64,000 nucleotides of DNA from an uncultured Acidobacteriia bacterium (GTDB lineage Bacteria > Acidobacteriota > Terriglobia > Bryobacterales > Bryobacteraceae). A program made the translations under genes and the position numbers. Under the pieces are notes generated by a model, which did no database searches, was not told the origin of the DNA, and worked only from the letters and a program-made list of their open reading frames with translations. Where the stretch lies: the NCBI GenBank assembly GCA_903851195.1, contig CAINNJ010000066.1, positions 62,001 through 126,000 of the forward strand, given 5' to 3'. Shown here in pieces: positions 37,827-47,317 of the stretch; positions within the stretch are counted from its first letter, which is position 1; the number at the start of each line of letters is the position of its first letter.

Positions 37827-39173
37827 GTGGCTTTTTCGCATACCATCGGCGGTGTGGTGCACCGGTTTGACGACCTCAAAACGCTGCTGGCGAAGGCGTC
37901 GCCCGCCCGTTCCGGTGACGATCTGGCGGGCATTTCCGCGCGCTCCGCCGAAGAGCGCGTGGCCGCGCAGATGACGCTGGCGGACCTGCCGCTGCGCGCG
38001 TTTCTCGAGGACTTCGTGATTCCGTACGAGTCCGACGAGGTCACCCGCCTGATCGCCGACAGCCACGATGCCGAGGCCTTCGCGCCGGTGTCTCACCTCA
38101 CGGTCGGCGAGCTTCGCGACTGGCTGCTGACGGATCAGGCTACCGGCGACGTGCTGGCGAAACTGGCGCCCGGTCTGACGCCGGAGATGGTCGCGGCGGT
38201 TTCGAAACTCATGCGCGTGCAGGATCTGATCGCGGTCGCCGCGAAGATCCGGGTCGTTACCCGTTTCCGCACCACCGTGGGGCTGCCCGGCCGGCTCTCC
38301 ACGCGCCTGCAGCCGAACCATCCGACCGACGATCCCGCGGGCATCGCAGCGGCCATTGTGGACGGCCTGCTGCTCGAAAGCGGCGATGCCGTGATCGGCA
38401 TCAACCCCGCGTCGGACAGCGTGGAGAGCACCATCACGTTGCTGCGTTTGATCGATCTGCTGCGGACCAGTTACAGCATCCCCGTGCAGAGTTGCGTGCT
38501 GGCCCACGTGACCACGCAGATGGAGGCCATGCGCCGGGGCGCTCCCGTGGACCTGGTCTTTCAGTCGATTGCCGGTACCCAGGCGGCGAATGCATCATTC
38601 GGGGTCGATATCGCGCTGCTCGACGAAGCGTGGCAGGCGGCCCGCGAACAGCGGCGCGGCGAGATCGGCGAGAACGTCATGTACTTCGAAACCGGTCAGG
38701 GGAGCGCGCTCTCCGCCAATGCGCACCACGGCGTGGATCAGCAAACCTGCGAAGCCCGCGCCTATGCGGTGGCCCGGCGTTATCGTCCCATGCTGGTGAA
38801 TACCGTGGTGGGCTTTATCGGCCCGGAGTACCTGTACGACGGGAAGCAGATCATCCGCGCGGGTCTGGAAGACCACTTCTGCGGCAAGCTGCTGGGCCTG
38901 CCGATGGGCTGCGACGTCTGTTACACCAACCATGCCGAGGCCGATCAGGACGATATGGACGTGCTGCTCACGCTGTTGGGGAACGCGGGCGCGAACTACA
39001 TCATGGGCGTGCCGGGCGGAGACGACATCATGCTCAATTACCAGAGCACTTCTTTTCACGATGCGCTGTATCTGCGATCCCTGCTCGGGCAGCGCCCCGC
39101 CCCGGAGTTCGAGGCTTGGCTGCAGCGGACACGAGGCGAACTACCCGGCGCCATGGCCCGCCTGATCGCATGA
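37827..39173 (+). CDS. eutB: Ethanolamine ammonia-lyase large subunit
   Basis: A 448-residue protein, close to the length of E. coli EutB. Family segments include [80 protein letters not shown] and [22 protein letters not shown], which carry the substrate and cobalamin contacts of the TIM barrel. With EutC it converts ethanolamine to acetaldehyde and ammonia using adenosylcobalamin. The gene begins with GTG and its stop overlaps the eutC start (ATGA). There are no microcompartment shell, EutA reactivase or EutR genes nearby. Confidence 0.95.
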   Translation: MAFSHTIGGVVHRFDDLKTLLAKASPARSGDDLAGISARSAEERVAAQMTLADLPLRAFLEDFVIPYESDEVTRLIADSHDAEAFAPVSHLTVGELRDWLLTDQATGDVLAKLAPGLTPEMVAAVSKLMRVQDLIAVAAKIRVVTRFRTTVGLPGRLSTRLQPNHPTDDPAGIAAAIVDGLLLESGDAVIGINPASDSVESTITLLRLIDLLRTSYSIPVQSCVLAHVTTQMEAMRRGAPVDLVFQSIAGTQAANASFGVDIALLDEAWQAAREQRRGEIGENVMYFETGQGSALSANAHHGVDQQTCEARAYAVARRYRPMLVNTVVGFIGPEYLYDGKQIIRAGLEDHFCGKLLGLPMGCDVCYTNHAEADQDDMDVLLTLLGNAGANYIMGVPGGDDIMLNYQSTSFHDALYLRSLLGQRPAPEFEAWLQRTRGELPGAMARLIA

Positions 39174-39838
39174 CCGGCCGGCCGAAGTTCACGCCCGTGC
39201 GGGAGATGCTGGCCTTCCAGCTGGCGCATGCCCGGGCGCGCGATGCCGTCTACTTTCCGCTGAACGCGGGCGAATTCGAAGGCGTTGCCCTGAAGAGCGC
39301 CGCGCGGGACCGCGCTGAATATCTGCGAAGGCCGGACCTCGGGCGGCGCCTCTCCGACGCTTCCGCGGCGCAACTAAAAGCACTGCGAGGCCGCTACGAC
39401 GTGGCTTTCATCGTGGCCGACGGGCTGTCGCCTCTTGCCGTGCATCGCCAAGCGCCGGACCTGCTGCGACAGGTGACCGCGCATCTGGAAGGCTGGAAGA
39501 TCGCGCCGCTGACCGTGGTGGAACAGGGCCGGGTCGCCATTGGCGATGAGATCGGCGCGGCACTGGGCGCGTCTCTCGCCGTGGTCCTGATCGGCGAACG
39601 GCCGGGCCTGAGTTCGCCGGACAGCCTCGGCGTCTATCTCACGTGGGAGCCGCGTGCGGGACGCACCGACGCCGAGCGCAACTGTATCTCGAATATCCGT
39701 AACGAGGGGCTCACCACCGGGGCCGCCGCCGAACTGCTCTGGCTGCTTATGAGCGAAGCGCGAAGCCGGCGGCTTTCCGGCGTGCAACTGAAGCCGGACG
39801 GAAAGTTCTTGCCACCACCCGGAATCCCAGCAGGATAG
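39170..39838 (+). CDS. eutC: Ethanolamine ammonia-lyase small subunit
   Basis: About 222 residues, shorter at the N-terminus than E. coli EutC (about 295). Core segments [70 protein letters not shown] and [15 protein letters not shown] are the cobalamin-binding half of the lyase. ATGA overlap with eutB fixes the start. The last 92 bases are antisense to the 3' end of the PepSY gene. Confidence 0.94.
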   Translation: MTGRPKFTPVREMLAFQLAHARARDAVYFPLNAGEFEGVALKSAARDRAEYLRRPDLGRRLSDASAAQLKALRGRYDVAFIVADGLSPLAVHRQAPDLLRQVTAHLEGWKIAPLTVVEQGRVAIGDEIGAALGASLAVVLIGERPGLSSPDSLGVYLTWEPRAGRTDAERNCISNIRNEGLTTGAAAELLWLLMSEARSRRLSGVQLKPDGKFLPPPGIPAG

Positions 39839-41171
39839 ACGTCGCGGCCAAGGCGACACCGCCGAGCAGCAGCGCGATCACCAGCAGGTCCCACGCTGGA
39901 CGGTGATTGTAGAGCCACGGGAGATCGAGTGAGTGCAGTCCGTGATAGAGATACCGCGTGACCCAGCCTTGCGGGCTGTAATTCCCTTCCACCTTTGCGG
40001 TGCGCGGGTCCACGTAGTAGCGGCTGCCGTTGCGCATTTGTACCAGCAGCACCGGTAACGGACGGCGCCGCTCGCGGTCGAGGTAGTAAAGATCGTACTG
40101 CGTGAGCGTCCGGATTTCCTGCGTCTCGCCAGCCGGCAGCATAGCCCTGATTACCCGCTCCATCCGCGACGCTTCGAATTTCTCCGCCGGGGCTCCGTTG
40201 ACCGGCACAATCCGGCTCTGCCCGGATTCGCCGTACGCCACATAGACGGGCTCGCCATCGAAGGAGGTAAACTCCAGTTCCTTCACCGCCCAGCCGCGCA
40301 GCAACCGCAGCGCTTCAGCCGGCGGCCTTGCCGCGAAACTTTCCAGTGCTGCCGGATCGGCGCGGAACGAAGGCAGTTCGCCATCACGTTCCAGGTGAAA
40401 CGGATCCATCGACATCATCCCGCTGAACGACCACGTACACGCCATCACGCCAAAGAACAGCCCGAGCAGCGTATGCAGGCGTTTCGGGCCCCGGTATGGA
40501 ACCCGCTTCGCCGGCCAGTACAACGAAAGTCCCACCAGAAGGCCGAGCAAGGCAGCTACCGACGCGAGGCCCGAAGCCGCGATCACCACGTTGGTCCACA
40601 ACTGCAGATGTTTGCGGAAAGGCAGGAAGTACAGCCAGTGCGGAATCGGCCCCAGATAGGCGAAGAACCGCGACCGGGCCGTGGTGTACTGCACCACTTC
40701 GCCGGTCCGCTCCGAGACATAAACCTGCTGCCCGTCCGGCCACGAACACTTCAGCAGCGGACGGAACTTCCGAAACGTGCCTTCGACCGTCCACTGATCC
40801 GCGTCTGTCAGCTGTTCCACCGCCGCGAGCCCTGCCGGCTGACGGACCCAGGCCGCGGCCGTGCGCAGATTCAGGTCGCGGGGAAAGCCCTGCTGCTTCT
40901 CGCCGGTATCGGCGTACACGATTTCACCGTTCCCGTAGACATACGCGGGCCGGCCGTCGAACATCCGAAGCCGTGCCGAATCCGACCGCGCGCGATCCGG
41001 CGGAAACCGGACCGATCCCGCGTTTAGAGGCCACGCATGAGCCAGCCGGTCCGCCGCGGTGACGCCGGGAAAATCCGCGTACATCATGAACAGACCGGAC
41101 ACGAACCACCACGCGAACAACAGACAAAACGCCAGCCCCATCCAGCGATGGCAGAAGATGGCGATCCTCAT
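39747..41171 (-). CDS. PepSY-domain membrane protein
   Basis: About 474 residues with four main membrane segments: near 9-33 ([22 protein letters not shown]), about 190-220, 232-255 and close to the C-terminus. Two periplasmic PepSY-like loops lie between ([33 protein letters not shown]). The HRWMG start and the late [13 protein letters not shown], each with histidines, resemble PepSY-associated TM proteins often linked to ferric reductase or iron uptake. ATG 41171 is preferred because GAGGG lies at a good distance upstream; an ATG at 41186 and a GTG at 41192 are alternatives. The 3' end overlaps eutC antisense by 92 bases. Confidence 0.85.
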   Translation of the reverse strand: MRIAIFCHRWMGLAFCLLFAWWFVSGLFMMYADFPGVTAADRLAHAWPLNAGSVRFPPDRARSDSARLRMFDGRPAYVYGNGEIVYADTGEKQQGFPRDLNLRTAAAWVRQPAGLAAVEQLTDADQWTVEGTFRKFRPLLKCSWPDGQQVYVSERTGEVVQYTTARSRFFAYLGPIPHWLYFLPFRKHLQLWTNVVIAASGLASVAALLGLLVGLSLYWPAKRVPYRGPKRLHTLLGLFFGVMACTWSFSGMMSMDPFHLERDGELPSFRADPAALESFAARPPAEALRLLRGWAVKELEFTSFDGEPVYVAYGESGQSRIVPVNGAPAEKFEASRMERVIRAMLPAGETQEIRTLTQYDLYYLDRERRRPLPVLLVQMRNGSRYYVDPRTAKVEGNYSPQGWVTRYLYHGLHSLDLPWLYNHRPAWDLLVIALLLGGVALAATSILLGFRVVARTFRPASVARRKAAGFALRS

Positions 41172-41202
41172 CGCTGCCGCCCTCATCGCCACCGCCGCGG
41201 CC

Positions 41203-42318
41203 TCACTTCGTCGCGCCGGTCAGTTCACGAATCAGCGCGACCTCTTTCGGGTCATATGGCGCGCCGTCGGTTCGAAACACCTCGTGGAACCAGACGGCCG
41301 GCTCGCGGTCCGTGTAAGGTTTCTGCCACGAATCCCAGGGCAGGAACGTCTGCGTCTTGCCGGCCACGAAGCCCCAGTTCATGGCCGCCACATGATGCTT
41401 CTTCGCGATCGGCAGACTGCCCTCGAAGGTGCTGCCGTTTCCGCGCGCCATGTACTCGGTGCAGAGCAGCGGCTTGCCGAGTTTTTCGAGATCGGTAATC
41501 CGCTTCTCGAACGCCTCGGGCTTCTCATAGCTGTGGAAGGAGATCACGTCGGACAGCTGAATCTGCAGCTTGCCCATTGGCCCCATGGCGTCGAGAGACG
41601 TCCAGTCGCCCTTCCAGATGCCGCTGGTCAGCGGCTGCGACGGCTTGGCCTCGCGCGCCCAGGCAAACGCCTTCGGCAGCAACGCCAGCACGAGTTCGGT
41701 CTTGTTCTTCGGTTCTCTTGTTCCGTAGCTCGAATGGTTGTCGTTGTCCGGCTCATTCCAGACATCCCAGGCCAGCACCCGCGGATCCTGCCCGAACGCC
41801 GCGACCACGCCTTTCACATAAGCATGCAGGCGGACCTCCTGCGCGGGATCCTGCAGCGCCGCCATGCCGGGCCCCTGCACCCAGCCGGAGTTGTGCACGC
41901 CCGGTACCGGCTCGCGCTGTTTGCCCTGCGCGGGCGCGGGGTCCCAGCACGAATCGAAGAGGACGAACATCGGCTTGATGTGGTGCTTCGCGGCGATTCC
42001 CAGGAACGTGTCGATCCGCTGCCGGAAGCCCTCCGAACCTTCCTGCCAGACCAGGTCATGCAAAAACACGCGCATGGTGTTCATGCCCAGGCTTTCCGCC
42101 CAGCCCAGTTCGAGGTCGATGCGCCGCGGGTCGAACGTCTCGGCCTGCCACATCTCCAGCTGGTTGATGGCGTTGGCCGGCATGTAGTTGCTGCCCACCA
42201 GCCAAGGCTGTTTACCGTACCAGTCCTGGGCTTGGGCGGCGGTCCAAGTCGTATTCTGTGCAAAAAGCGGACAGGCGCCCAGCAGCGCCAGCGTCAGAAG
42301 CAGCGAACGTCGTGTCAT
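41203..42318 (-). CDS. Secreted cellulase-type glycoside hydrolase (GH5-like)
   Basis: A 371-residue exported TIM-barrel glycosidase, signal peptide about 1-20 (ending LFAQ). The clan GH-A acid/base is the Glu of WDVWNEPDND, and the nucleophile is the Glu of LLCTEYMARG; MNTMRVFLHDLVWQ and FVLFDSCWDP are the strand-associated segments. The catalytic pair is intact. Likely substrates are beta-linked plant or fungal polysaccharides (glucan, mannan or xylan). It lies just upstream of the PepSY gene on the same strand and diverges from dnaB. Confidence 0.88.
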   Translation of the reverse strand: MTRRSLLLTLALLGACPLFAQNTTWTAAQAQDWYGKQPWLVGSNYMPANAINQLEMWQAETFDPRRIDLELGWAESLGMNTMRVFLHDLVWQEGSEGFRQRIDTFLGIAAKHHIKPMFVLFDSCWDPAPAQGKQREPVPGVHNSGWVQGPGMAALQDPAQEVRLHAYVKGVVAAFGQDPRVLAWDVWNEPDNDNHSSYGTREPKNKTELVLALLPKAFAWAREAKPSQPLTSGIWKGDWTSLDAMGPMGKLQIQLSDVISFHSYEKPEAFEKRITDLEKLGKPLLCTEYMARGNGSTFEGSLPIAKKHHVAAMNWGFVAGKTQTFLPWDSWQKPYTDREPAVWFHEVFRTDGAPYDPKEVALIRELTGATK

Positions 42319-42528
42319 GAAGCTGTATTTTATAGCCCGCCCCCTGTACGATCCCGAGCCGGTTCACGGTCCAAAACATTTGTCAGCTAAAATGTGGTTG
42401 TGGATATCCGGAGGTTTTCTGTGAATATCCCGCGCTCCGGCGCGCCGGAATCGGCGTCCCGGGGGATTGCGATTTGCACAGTTGTATTCCTCAGGCGCCT
42501 CCGGTTACTGTAAGGTCCGTCCCCTGCC
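42319..42528. other. Divergent region upstream of dnaB with a possible leader frame
   Basis: This 210-bp spacer holds a strong GGAGG (42410-42414) six bases before a GTG (42421) that opens a 30-codon frame ending at TAA 42511-42513, some 15 bases before the dnaB ATG. A short upstream frame ends in GTGA at the same GTG. The peptide would be Arg- and Leu-rich at its end. No clear promoter pair is visible. Confidence 0.35.
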
Positions 42529-45408
42529 ATGTCCGTGAACCCCCGATCCGCGATGGAGCATGCCGCCCTCGAAAGAGGTCTGCCGGTCAACATAGACGCC
42601 GAGCGCTTTATTCTCGGCTCCGTGATGCTGGACGATGCCCGTTTCATCGAAATCGCTGGCGTGATCATGGAGGAGGATTTCGCGCTCGAAAAGCACCGCC
42701 GCATCTTCCGGCGGATGAGCGAACTGCACGCGCGCAACGAGAAGATCGACCGCGTAACGGTGGCGAACGAACTGCTCCGTTTCGGCGAACTGGAATCGGT
42801 GGACGGGCTCAGCTATCTGGTCTCGCTCGACGACGGACTGCCGCAGATTTCCAATCTCGACAGCTACACCCGGATCGTTCGGGACAAGGCGATTCTTCGC
42901 CGGATCGCCGTCTCCGCGCAGCATCTGATGAACCGCGCGCTGGCGGGCGAAGAAGACCCCGCGGACATCCTCGCCGGGGCCGAAGAGACGCTGCTCAAGC
43001 TGGGCGAAGCGCGCACGGAAAAGGGGCTGATGACCCCGCTCGACGTCATCCAGAATTATGCGGGCGGTCTGAACGCATTTCTCGATCCGAGCCGTCGCGT
43101 CAAGGGCGTCAGCACCGGTTTCACCAAGTTCGACGAGATGACCGGCGGCATGCACGGCGGCGAGCTTATCATTCTGGCCGCCAGGCCGGCGATGGGGAAG
43201 TGCCTGGGAGCGGACGCCGAAATCGTGCTGAGCGACGGATCCGTCAAAACCATCGCGCAGATCTGCTCGGAGCGCGCCGGGCACATTCTAACCCTGCGAA
43301 ACGACGGCAAGCTCCAAACCACCACGCCGTCAGCCTTTGTCGACGATGGCATCAAGCCGCTCTTTCGGGTCACGACGCGCCTCGGACGAAGCGTGGACGC
43401 GACCTTGCCCCATCCTTTCCTCACCTTCGGCGGCTGGAAGAAGCTGCAGGAGCTTCGCCCGGGCGATACCATCGCCGTGCCCCGCCGGATTCCGGTCTTC
43501 GGTGCCGGCGAAGTGCGCGAGGAACACGCGAAGATTCTTGGCTATCTGCTTGGCGACGGCTGCCTCACCGACACCACGCCGGAGTTCACGAACTCCGACC
43601 CGAGGCTGCGGGACGAGTTTGTGGAATGTCTCTCCGCCTTTGAGGGGGTCGATTTCCGTATCGACGATTCCGGCGGAACCCGCACTCCCACCGTGTGCGT
43701 CGCAAAGGACCGGGAGTTCGTGTTCGGGGAACGGGTCCGGTTCGCTGCCTCACTCGGCGACGCGCTGAAAAAAAGCGGCCGTTCGGACGGAAGTCTGGCG
43801 CGTGAACTGGGCGTCAGCGCCTCGCTGGTCTGCATGTGGAAGCAGACGCGCTGCGTTCCGGTCGGCGAAATGACGACCCAGCTGTCCGGTGCGCTCGGCG
43901 TGGAGGCGGAGAGCTTGTTTCCCCTGGGCGCCGACGCGATCAGCGGCAACGCGAAGAACGAACTGACCAGGTGGTTGCAAAACCACGGGCTGTGGGGAAA
44001 ATCCTCCGCGCACAAGTTCGTGCCGGATGTGATTTTCCGGGCCCGCCGGAACTCCGTCGCCTTGTTCCTGAACCGCCTGTTCGCCACCGACGGCTGGGCC
44101 ACCGTGTTGGCCAGCGGACAGGCGCAGCTTGGTTTCAGCAGCATTTCCCGGCGGCTTGCGGGACAGGTGCAGCATCTGCTGCTTCGCTTCGGCGTCATCG
44201 CCCGGTTGAAGCGGCGCTCCGTTCTTTACCAGGGGGAGCGAAGAAGCGCCTGGCAACTCGATATTACCGACGCGGAATCGATTCGGACATTCGCGGCGGA
44301 CATCGGAATCTTCGGCAAAGAACGGGCGCTCGAACGTGTCCTGAGCGCGCTGGCATCGAAGAAGGCTCACAACAATCGGGATTTGCTCCCGAAGGAAGTG
44401 TGGACGCGGATTGAAGCGGCGAAAGGGGATCTGTCGTGGGCTGAGGTTTCACGGTTACTGGGCAGCGGTCCCGCCGGAAGCAACCTTCATGTCGGCAAGA
44501 GGGGCGTTTCCCGGCGAAGACTGTTACGCATCTCGGAAGCGCTGCAATCGCCGGAGCTCAGAGCGCTGGCGGAAAGCGATCTGTACTGGGACCGGATTGT
44601 TTCCATCGAATATCTTGGCGAGGAACAGGTCTACGATCTGACGGTACCGGAAACACACAACTTCGTCGCCAACGATATTTGTGTCCATAACACCGCCTTT
44701 GCGCTGAATATCGCCTGGCATGTCGCCACGCAGAAGGAGCCGCTGCCGGTCGCCATCTTTTCGCTCGAAATGTCGCAGGAATCCCTGCTGACCCGTATGC
44801 TGTGCGCCGCCGCCCGCGTCGATTCCCAAAGGTTCCGCGCCGGTTACCTGACCGCGCAGGAGCGCCATCACCTTCGCGAGGCCGCCAACCGGATGGTGGA
44901 ATCGCCGATTTATATCGACGACACCTCGGGCGTCCACCTGATGGACATGCACGCCAAGCTTCGCAAGCTGGTCCAGTCGGGACAGAAACTGGGCCTCGTG
45001 GTGGTCGATTATCTGCAGCTGATGAGTTCCAAGGGCCGGGTGGAAAACCGCAACCAGGAAGTCAGTCAGATCTCGCGCGGTCTGAAGCTGATGTCGAAGG
45101 AGCTGGACTGCCCGTTTCTGGTGCTCTCGCAGCTCAGCCGCGCCACGGAAACCCGCGTCGGCGACCACCGCCCGCAGCTGAGCGATCTTCGCGAATCGGG
45201 ATCGATCGAGCAGGACGCCGATATCGTCGGCTTCATCTTCCGCGAGGAAGTCTACAAGCGCGATCGCGAAGATCTGCGCGGTCTGGCCGAATTCATCGTC
45301 GCCAAACAGCGTAACGGGCCGGTGGGCAAGGTGGATCTGGTGTTTCTGCACGCGCAGACGCGCTTTGAAAACCGCGCCGAGGACCTTGGCGAGCCGCCGC
45401 CCGCGTAG
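42529..45408 (+). CDS. dnaB: Replicative DNA helicase DnaB, intein-containing
   Basis: A 959-residue precursor. The host protein after splicing would be 462 residues, normal for DnaB. The N-terminal domain ([19 protein letters not shown]) is followed by the RecA-like domain: Walker A is split as ARPAMGK before the intein and [10 protein letters not shown] after it. Walker B ([12 protein letters not shown]) and the arginine-finger region ([29 protein letters not shown]) follow. It unwinds DNA at replication forks as a hexamer. Since the intein interrupts the ATP-binding loop, the helicase should be inactive until splicing. ATG preceded by AAGG about 13 bases upstream. Confidence 0.96.
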   Translation: MSVNPRSAMEHAALERGLPVNIDAERFILGSVMLDDARFIEIAGVIMEEDFALEKHRRIFRRMSELHARNEKIDRVTVANELLRFGELESVDGLSYLVSLDDGLPQISNLDSYTRIVRDKAILRRIAVSAQHLMNRALAGEEDPADILAGAEETLLKLGEARTEKGLMTPLDVIQNYAGGLNAFLDPSRRVKGVSTGFTKFDEMTGGMHGGELIILAARPAMGKCLGADAEIVLSDGSVKTIAQICSERAGHILTLRNDGKLQTTTPSAFVDDGIKPLFRVTTRLGRSVDATLPHPFLTFGGWKKLQELRPGDTIAVPRRIPVFGAGEVREEHAKILGYLLGDGCLTDTTPEFTNSDPRLRDEFVECLSAFEGVDFRIDDSGGTRTPTVCVAKDREFVFGERVRFAASLGDALKKSGRSDGSLARELGVSASLVCMWKQTRCVPVGEMTTQLSGALGVEAESLFPLGADAISGNAKNELTRWLQNHGLWGKSSAHKFVPDVIFRARRNSVALFLNRLFATDGWATVLASGQAQLGFSSISRRLAGQVQHLLLRFGVIARLKRRSVLYQGERRSAWQLDITDAESIRTFAADIGIFGKERALERVLSALASKKAHNNRDLLPKEVWTRIEAAKGDLSWAEVSRLLGSGPAGSNLHVGKRGVSRRRLLRISEALQSPELRALAESDLYWDRIVSIEYLGEEQVYDLTVPETHNFVANDICVHNTAFALNIAWHVATQKEPLPVAIFSLEMSQESLLTRMLCAAARVDSQRFRAGYLTAQERHHLREAANRMVESPIYIDDTSGVHLMDMHAKLRKLVQSGQKLGLVVVDYLQLMSSKGRVENRNQEVSQISRGLKLMSKELDCPFLVLSQLSRATETRVGDHRPQLSDLRESGSIEQDADIVGFIFREEVYKRDREDLRGLAEFIVAKQRNGPVGKVDLVFLHAQTRFENRAEDLGEPPPA
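43201..44691 (+). mobile_element. DnaB intein with LAGLIDADG endonuclease and HTH-like insertion
   Basis: A 497-residue in-frame intein. It begins with Cys1 directly after the Walker A Lys and ends with His496-Asn497 before the +1 Thr of the host. Hint motifs: [14 protein letters not shown] (block A), [10 protein letters not shown] (block B, T68-x-x-H71), [21 protein letters not shown] split across blocks F and G. Two dodecapeptide LAGLIDADG motifs are present: [10 protein letters not shown] (111-120) and [11 protein letters not shown] (288-298). Between them residues about 186-240 look like an XRE-type helix-turn-helix ([17 protein letters not shown]). A second helical segment lies at 403-450 ([11 protein letters not shown]). 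Confidence 0.93.
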
Positions 45409-45422
45409 GCGATAATACAGGG

Positions 45423-46265
45423 GTGCAGACCACTCCTCTCGAATCCCTCGACCAGTGGGACGACGCTGTCCGGGACCGCTACGATCCCAACCGGAAAAAA
45501 GATGAGTTTCGCGTCTACGACGATAAAACTCCGCCCGTCGTGCGCGAGTTTTACCGGCAGAATCATCAGTTCCAGACCCTCGACTCGGTGCTCGCGCGCG
45601 AGAAGGAGTTCGGCCCGCTGAACCGCGGCGAAATGGGCATCTGGGAGGCCATGGAAAAGCTGAATACGCTGGTGGACGACAGCGATCCGGACACCTCGCT
45701 CTCGCAGATCGAACACAATTTGCAGACCGCCGAGGCCATTCGCCGGGACGGGCATCCGCGCTGGATGATTCTCACCGGTTTCATTCACGATCTGGGCAAA
45801 ATGCTCTGCTTTTACGATGAGCCGCAGTGGGCGGTCGTCGGCGATACCTTTCCGGTGGGCTGCGCGTGGTCGGACAAAATCGTTTATCCCGAGTTCTTCG
45901 CCGCGAACCCCGACCGCAACCGGCCGGAACTGCAGACACCCAACGGCATTTACGAGGAAGGCTGCGGACTGCGCAGCGTGCATCTCTCCTGGGGGCACGA
46001 CGAATACCTGTACCGCGTGACCCGCGAGTATCTTCCCGAGCCCGCGCGGTACATGATCCGGTACCACTCCTGCTATCCGATTCATCGCGAGGGCGCCTAC
46101 ACGCACCTTCTCGATGCGCACGACCGCGAAATGCTGGAATGGGTTCGGAAATTCAATCCGTACGATCTCTATTCGAAGAGCCATTCCCGGCCGGAACTGT
46201 CGCAACTGCGCCCGTATTACGACGAGCTGGTCGCGGAATTTTTCCCGAGCCGGATCCGCTGGTAA
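45423..46265 (+). CDS. myo-Inositol oxygenase (MIOX)
   Basis: A 280-residue HD-fold diiron oxygenase, full length compared with mammalian MIOX. All six metal ligands known from the mouse enzyme have counterparts: His98, His122, Asp123 (FIHDLGK), His192 (WGHDEYLY), His215 (YHSCYP) and Asp248 ([10 protein letters not shown]). It oxidises myo-inositol to D-glucuronate with O2 in the cytoplasm. The uronate isomerase and hexuronate-type transporter about 8-10 kb away would handle the product. GTG start 14 bases after the dnaB stop; its own stop abuts the stop of the convergent reductase. Confidence 0.93.
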   Translation: MQTTPLESLDQWDDAVRDRYDPNRKKDEFRVYDDKTPPVVREFYRQNHQFQTLDSVLAREKEFGPLNRGEMGIWEAMEKLNTLVDDSDPDTSLSQIEHNLQTAEAIRRDGHPRWMILTGFIHDLGKMLCFYDEPQWAVVGDTFPVGCAWSDKIVYPEFFAANPDRNRPELQTPNGIYEEGCGLRSVHLSWGHDEYLYRVTREYLPEPARYMIRYHSCYPIHREGAYTHLLDAHDREMLEWVRKFNPYDLYSKSHSRPELSQLRPYYDELVAEFFPSRIRW

Positions 46266-46955
46266 TCAGTCGTATTTTTCGTAGATGATGCGTTTGCGAT
46301 CGAGGCCCGCGGCCTTGAGTTGCAGGCGCAGTTCGTCCACCATCTCACGCAGACCGCAGATATAGACGTCCACGTCGCGGCGTTCGCCCAGCGCCGCGAG
46401 CGCATGCGGCTGCACGCGGCCCGTCAGACCCTTCCAGCCTTCCGGCGGTCGCGTCAGCGTGGGGCGGTAGTGAAAGCCCGGGTAGTCGCGCTTCAGCGAT
46501 ACAAACTCATCGTGGTAAAGCAGCCCTTCTTCGTGCCGGACACCGAAGATCAGCGTGAAATGCCGGTCCTGATTCTCGCGCATTTTCGCGTGCAGCATGG
46601 AGCGGAACGGCGCGATGCCGGTTCCGGTGGCCACCATGATGGAATCCGACACCGGACGCCGCAGAATGAATGCGCCGTAGGGGCCTTTAAAGCCGATCTC
46701 ATCGCCCGCCTGCAGATGGAACAGAAACGGAGAGAAACGCCCGTCCGGCACCAGATTGGCGCACAGCGCGAAACGGTTCCCGCGCGGCGGCGAGGCGATC
46801 GAATAGGCCCGCGTAATTTCGTCGTCGCCGATCCGCTGCGTCACGGAAATAAACTGTCCGGGCTCGAAGGCCAGAGGCTCCTCCTCCGCGGTTTCGAACT
46901 CAAAGTGCCGTGTGTTCGGGCCGACCTCCCGCGATAACACCAGCCGTGCTTTCAC
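46266..46955 (-). CDS. Ferredoxin/flavodoxin-NAD(P)H reductase family protein
   Basis: A 229-residue FNR-type flavoprotein. FAD motif RAYSIASPP near 49, FGVRHEEGLLYHDEF and GTGIAPFRSM for the nucleotide-binding lobe, and a C-terminal YICGLREMVDE. It lacks an iron-sulfur domain, so it would pass electrons between NAD(P)H and a separate ferredoxin or oxygenase partner. MIOX, a diiron oxygenase, is the convergent neighbour, but a functional link is speculative. The start overlaps the stop of the upstream CbiX-like gene by four bases (ATGA), indicating an operon. Confidence 0.88.
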   Translation of the reverse strand: MKARLVLSREVGPNTRHFEFETAEEEPLAFEPGQFISVTQRIGDDEITRAYSIASPPRGNRFALCANLVPDGRFSPFLFHLQAGDEIGFKGPYGAFILRRPVSDSIMVATGTGIAPFRSMLHAKMRENQDRHFTLIFGVRHEEGLLYHDEFVSLKRDYPGFHYRPTLTRPPEGWKGLTGRVQPHALAALGERRDVDVYICGLREMVDELRLQLKAAGLDRKRIIYEKYD

Positions 46956-47314
46956 CCCAGCACCTCCGCCGCGCGCGCGACCAGAATCCCGGCAAGCGCC
47001 GGATGCCCGTGCAGCGGCGGCGTCACGCGGATCCGGATCCCGTGCTGCTCTTCGAGCCCGGTTACCAGCTTCGGCAGATCGCGCTGCAGGTGAATCCCGA
47101 GTGTCAGGAAATACGGCAGCACCAGGATATCGTCCGCGCCCGCCGCAACCAGCTTCGCCACGGCCTCCTCCAGCCGGGGAGAGACTTCGAGGAAGGCCGT
47201 CTCACACAACTGCCACTGCCCCGCGCCGGCCGCGGCTTCCGCCACGGTGCGCACCGCGTCATTGGCGGACGCCACGCTCGATCCATGCCCGAATACGACG
47301 ATTCCCGTTTGCAC
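46952..47314 (-). CDS. Small CbiX/SirB-type chelatase
   Basis: A 120-residue protein, the size of the single-domain CbiX-small chelatases that act as dimers. It opens GIVVFGHGSSVASAND with metal-ligand His10 and carries the second His in FLTLGIHLQRDLP (His75). Such enzymes insert Co or Fe into sirohydrochlorin for cobalamin or sirohaem. No other tetrapyrrole gene is adjacent; the window does hold a B12-dependent lyase (eutBC). GTG start. Its stop overlaps the FNR gene start. Confidence 0.82.
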   Translation of the reverse strand: MQTGIVVFGHGSSVASANDAVRTVAEAAAGAGQWQLCETAFLEVSPRLEEAVAKLVAAGADDILVLPYFLTLGIHLQRDLPKLVTGLEEQHGIRIRVTPPLHGHPALAGILVARAAEVLG

Positions 47315-47317
47315 AGC

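Noticed and set aside
37827-39838. An ethanolamine microcompartment operon
   Set aside because: Only eutB and eutC are present; no BMC-domain shell proteins or aldehyde dehydrogenase occur on either side.
42529-45408. A disrupted dnaB pseudogene
   Set aside because: The insertion is in frame, has intact splicing residues, and removing it restores a continuous Walker A and a normal 462-residue helicase.
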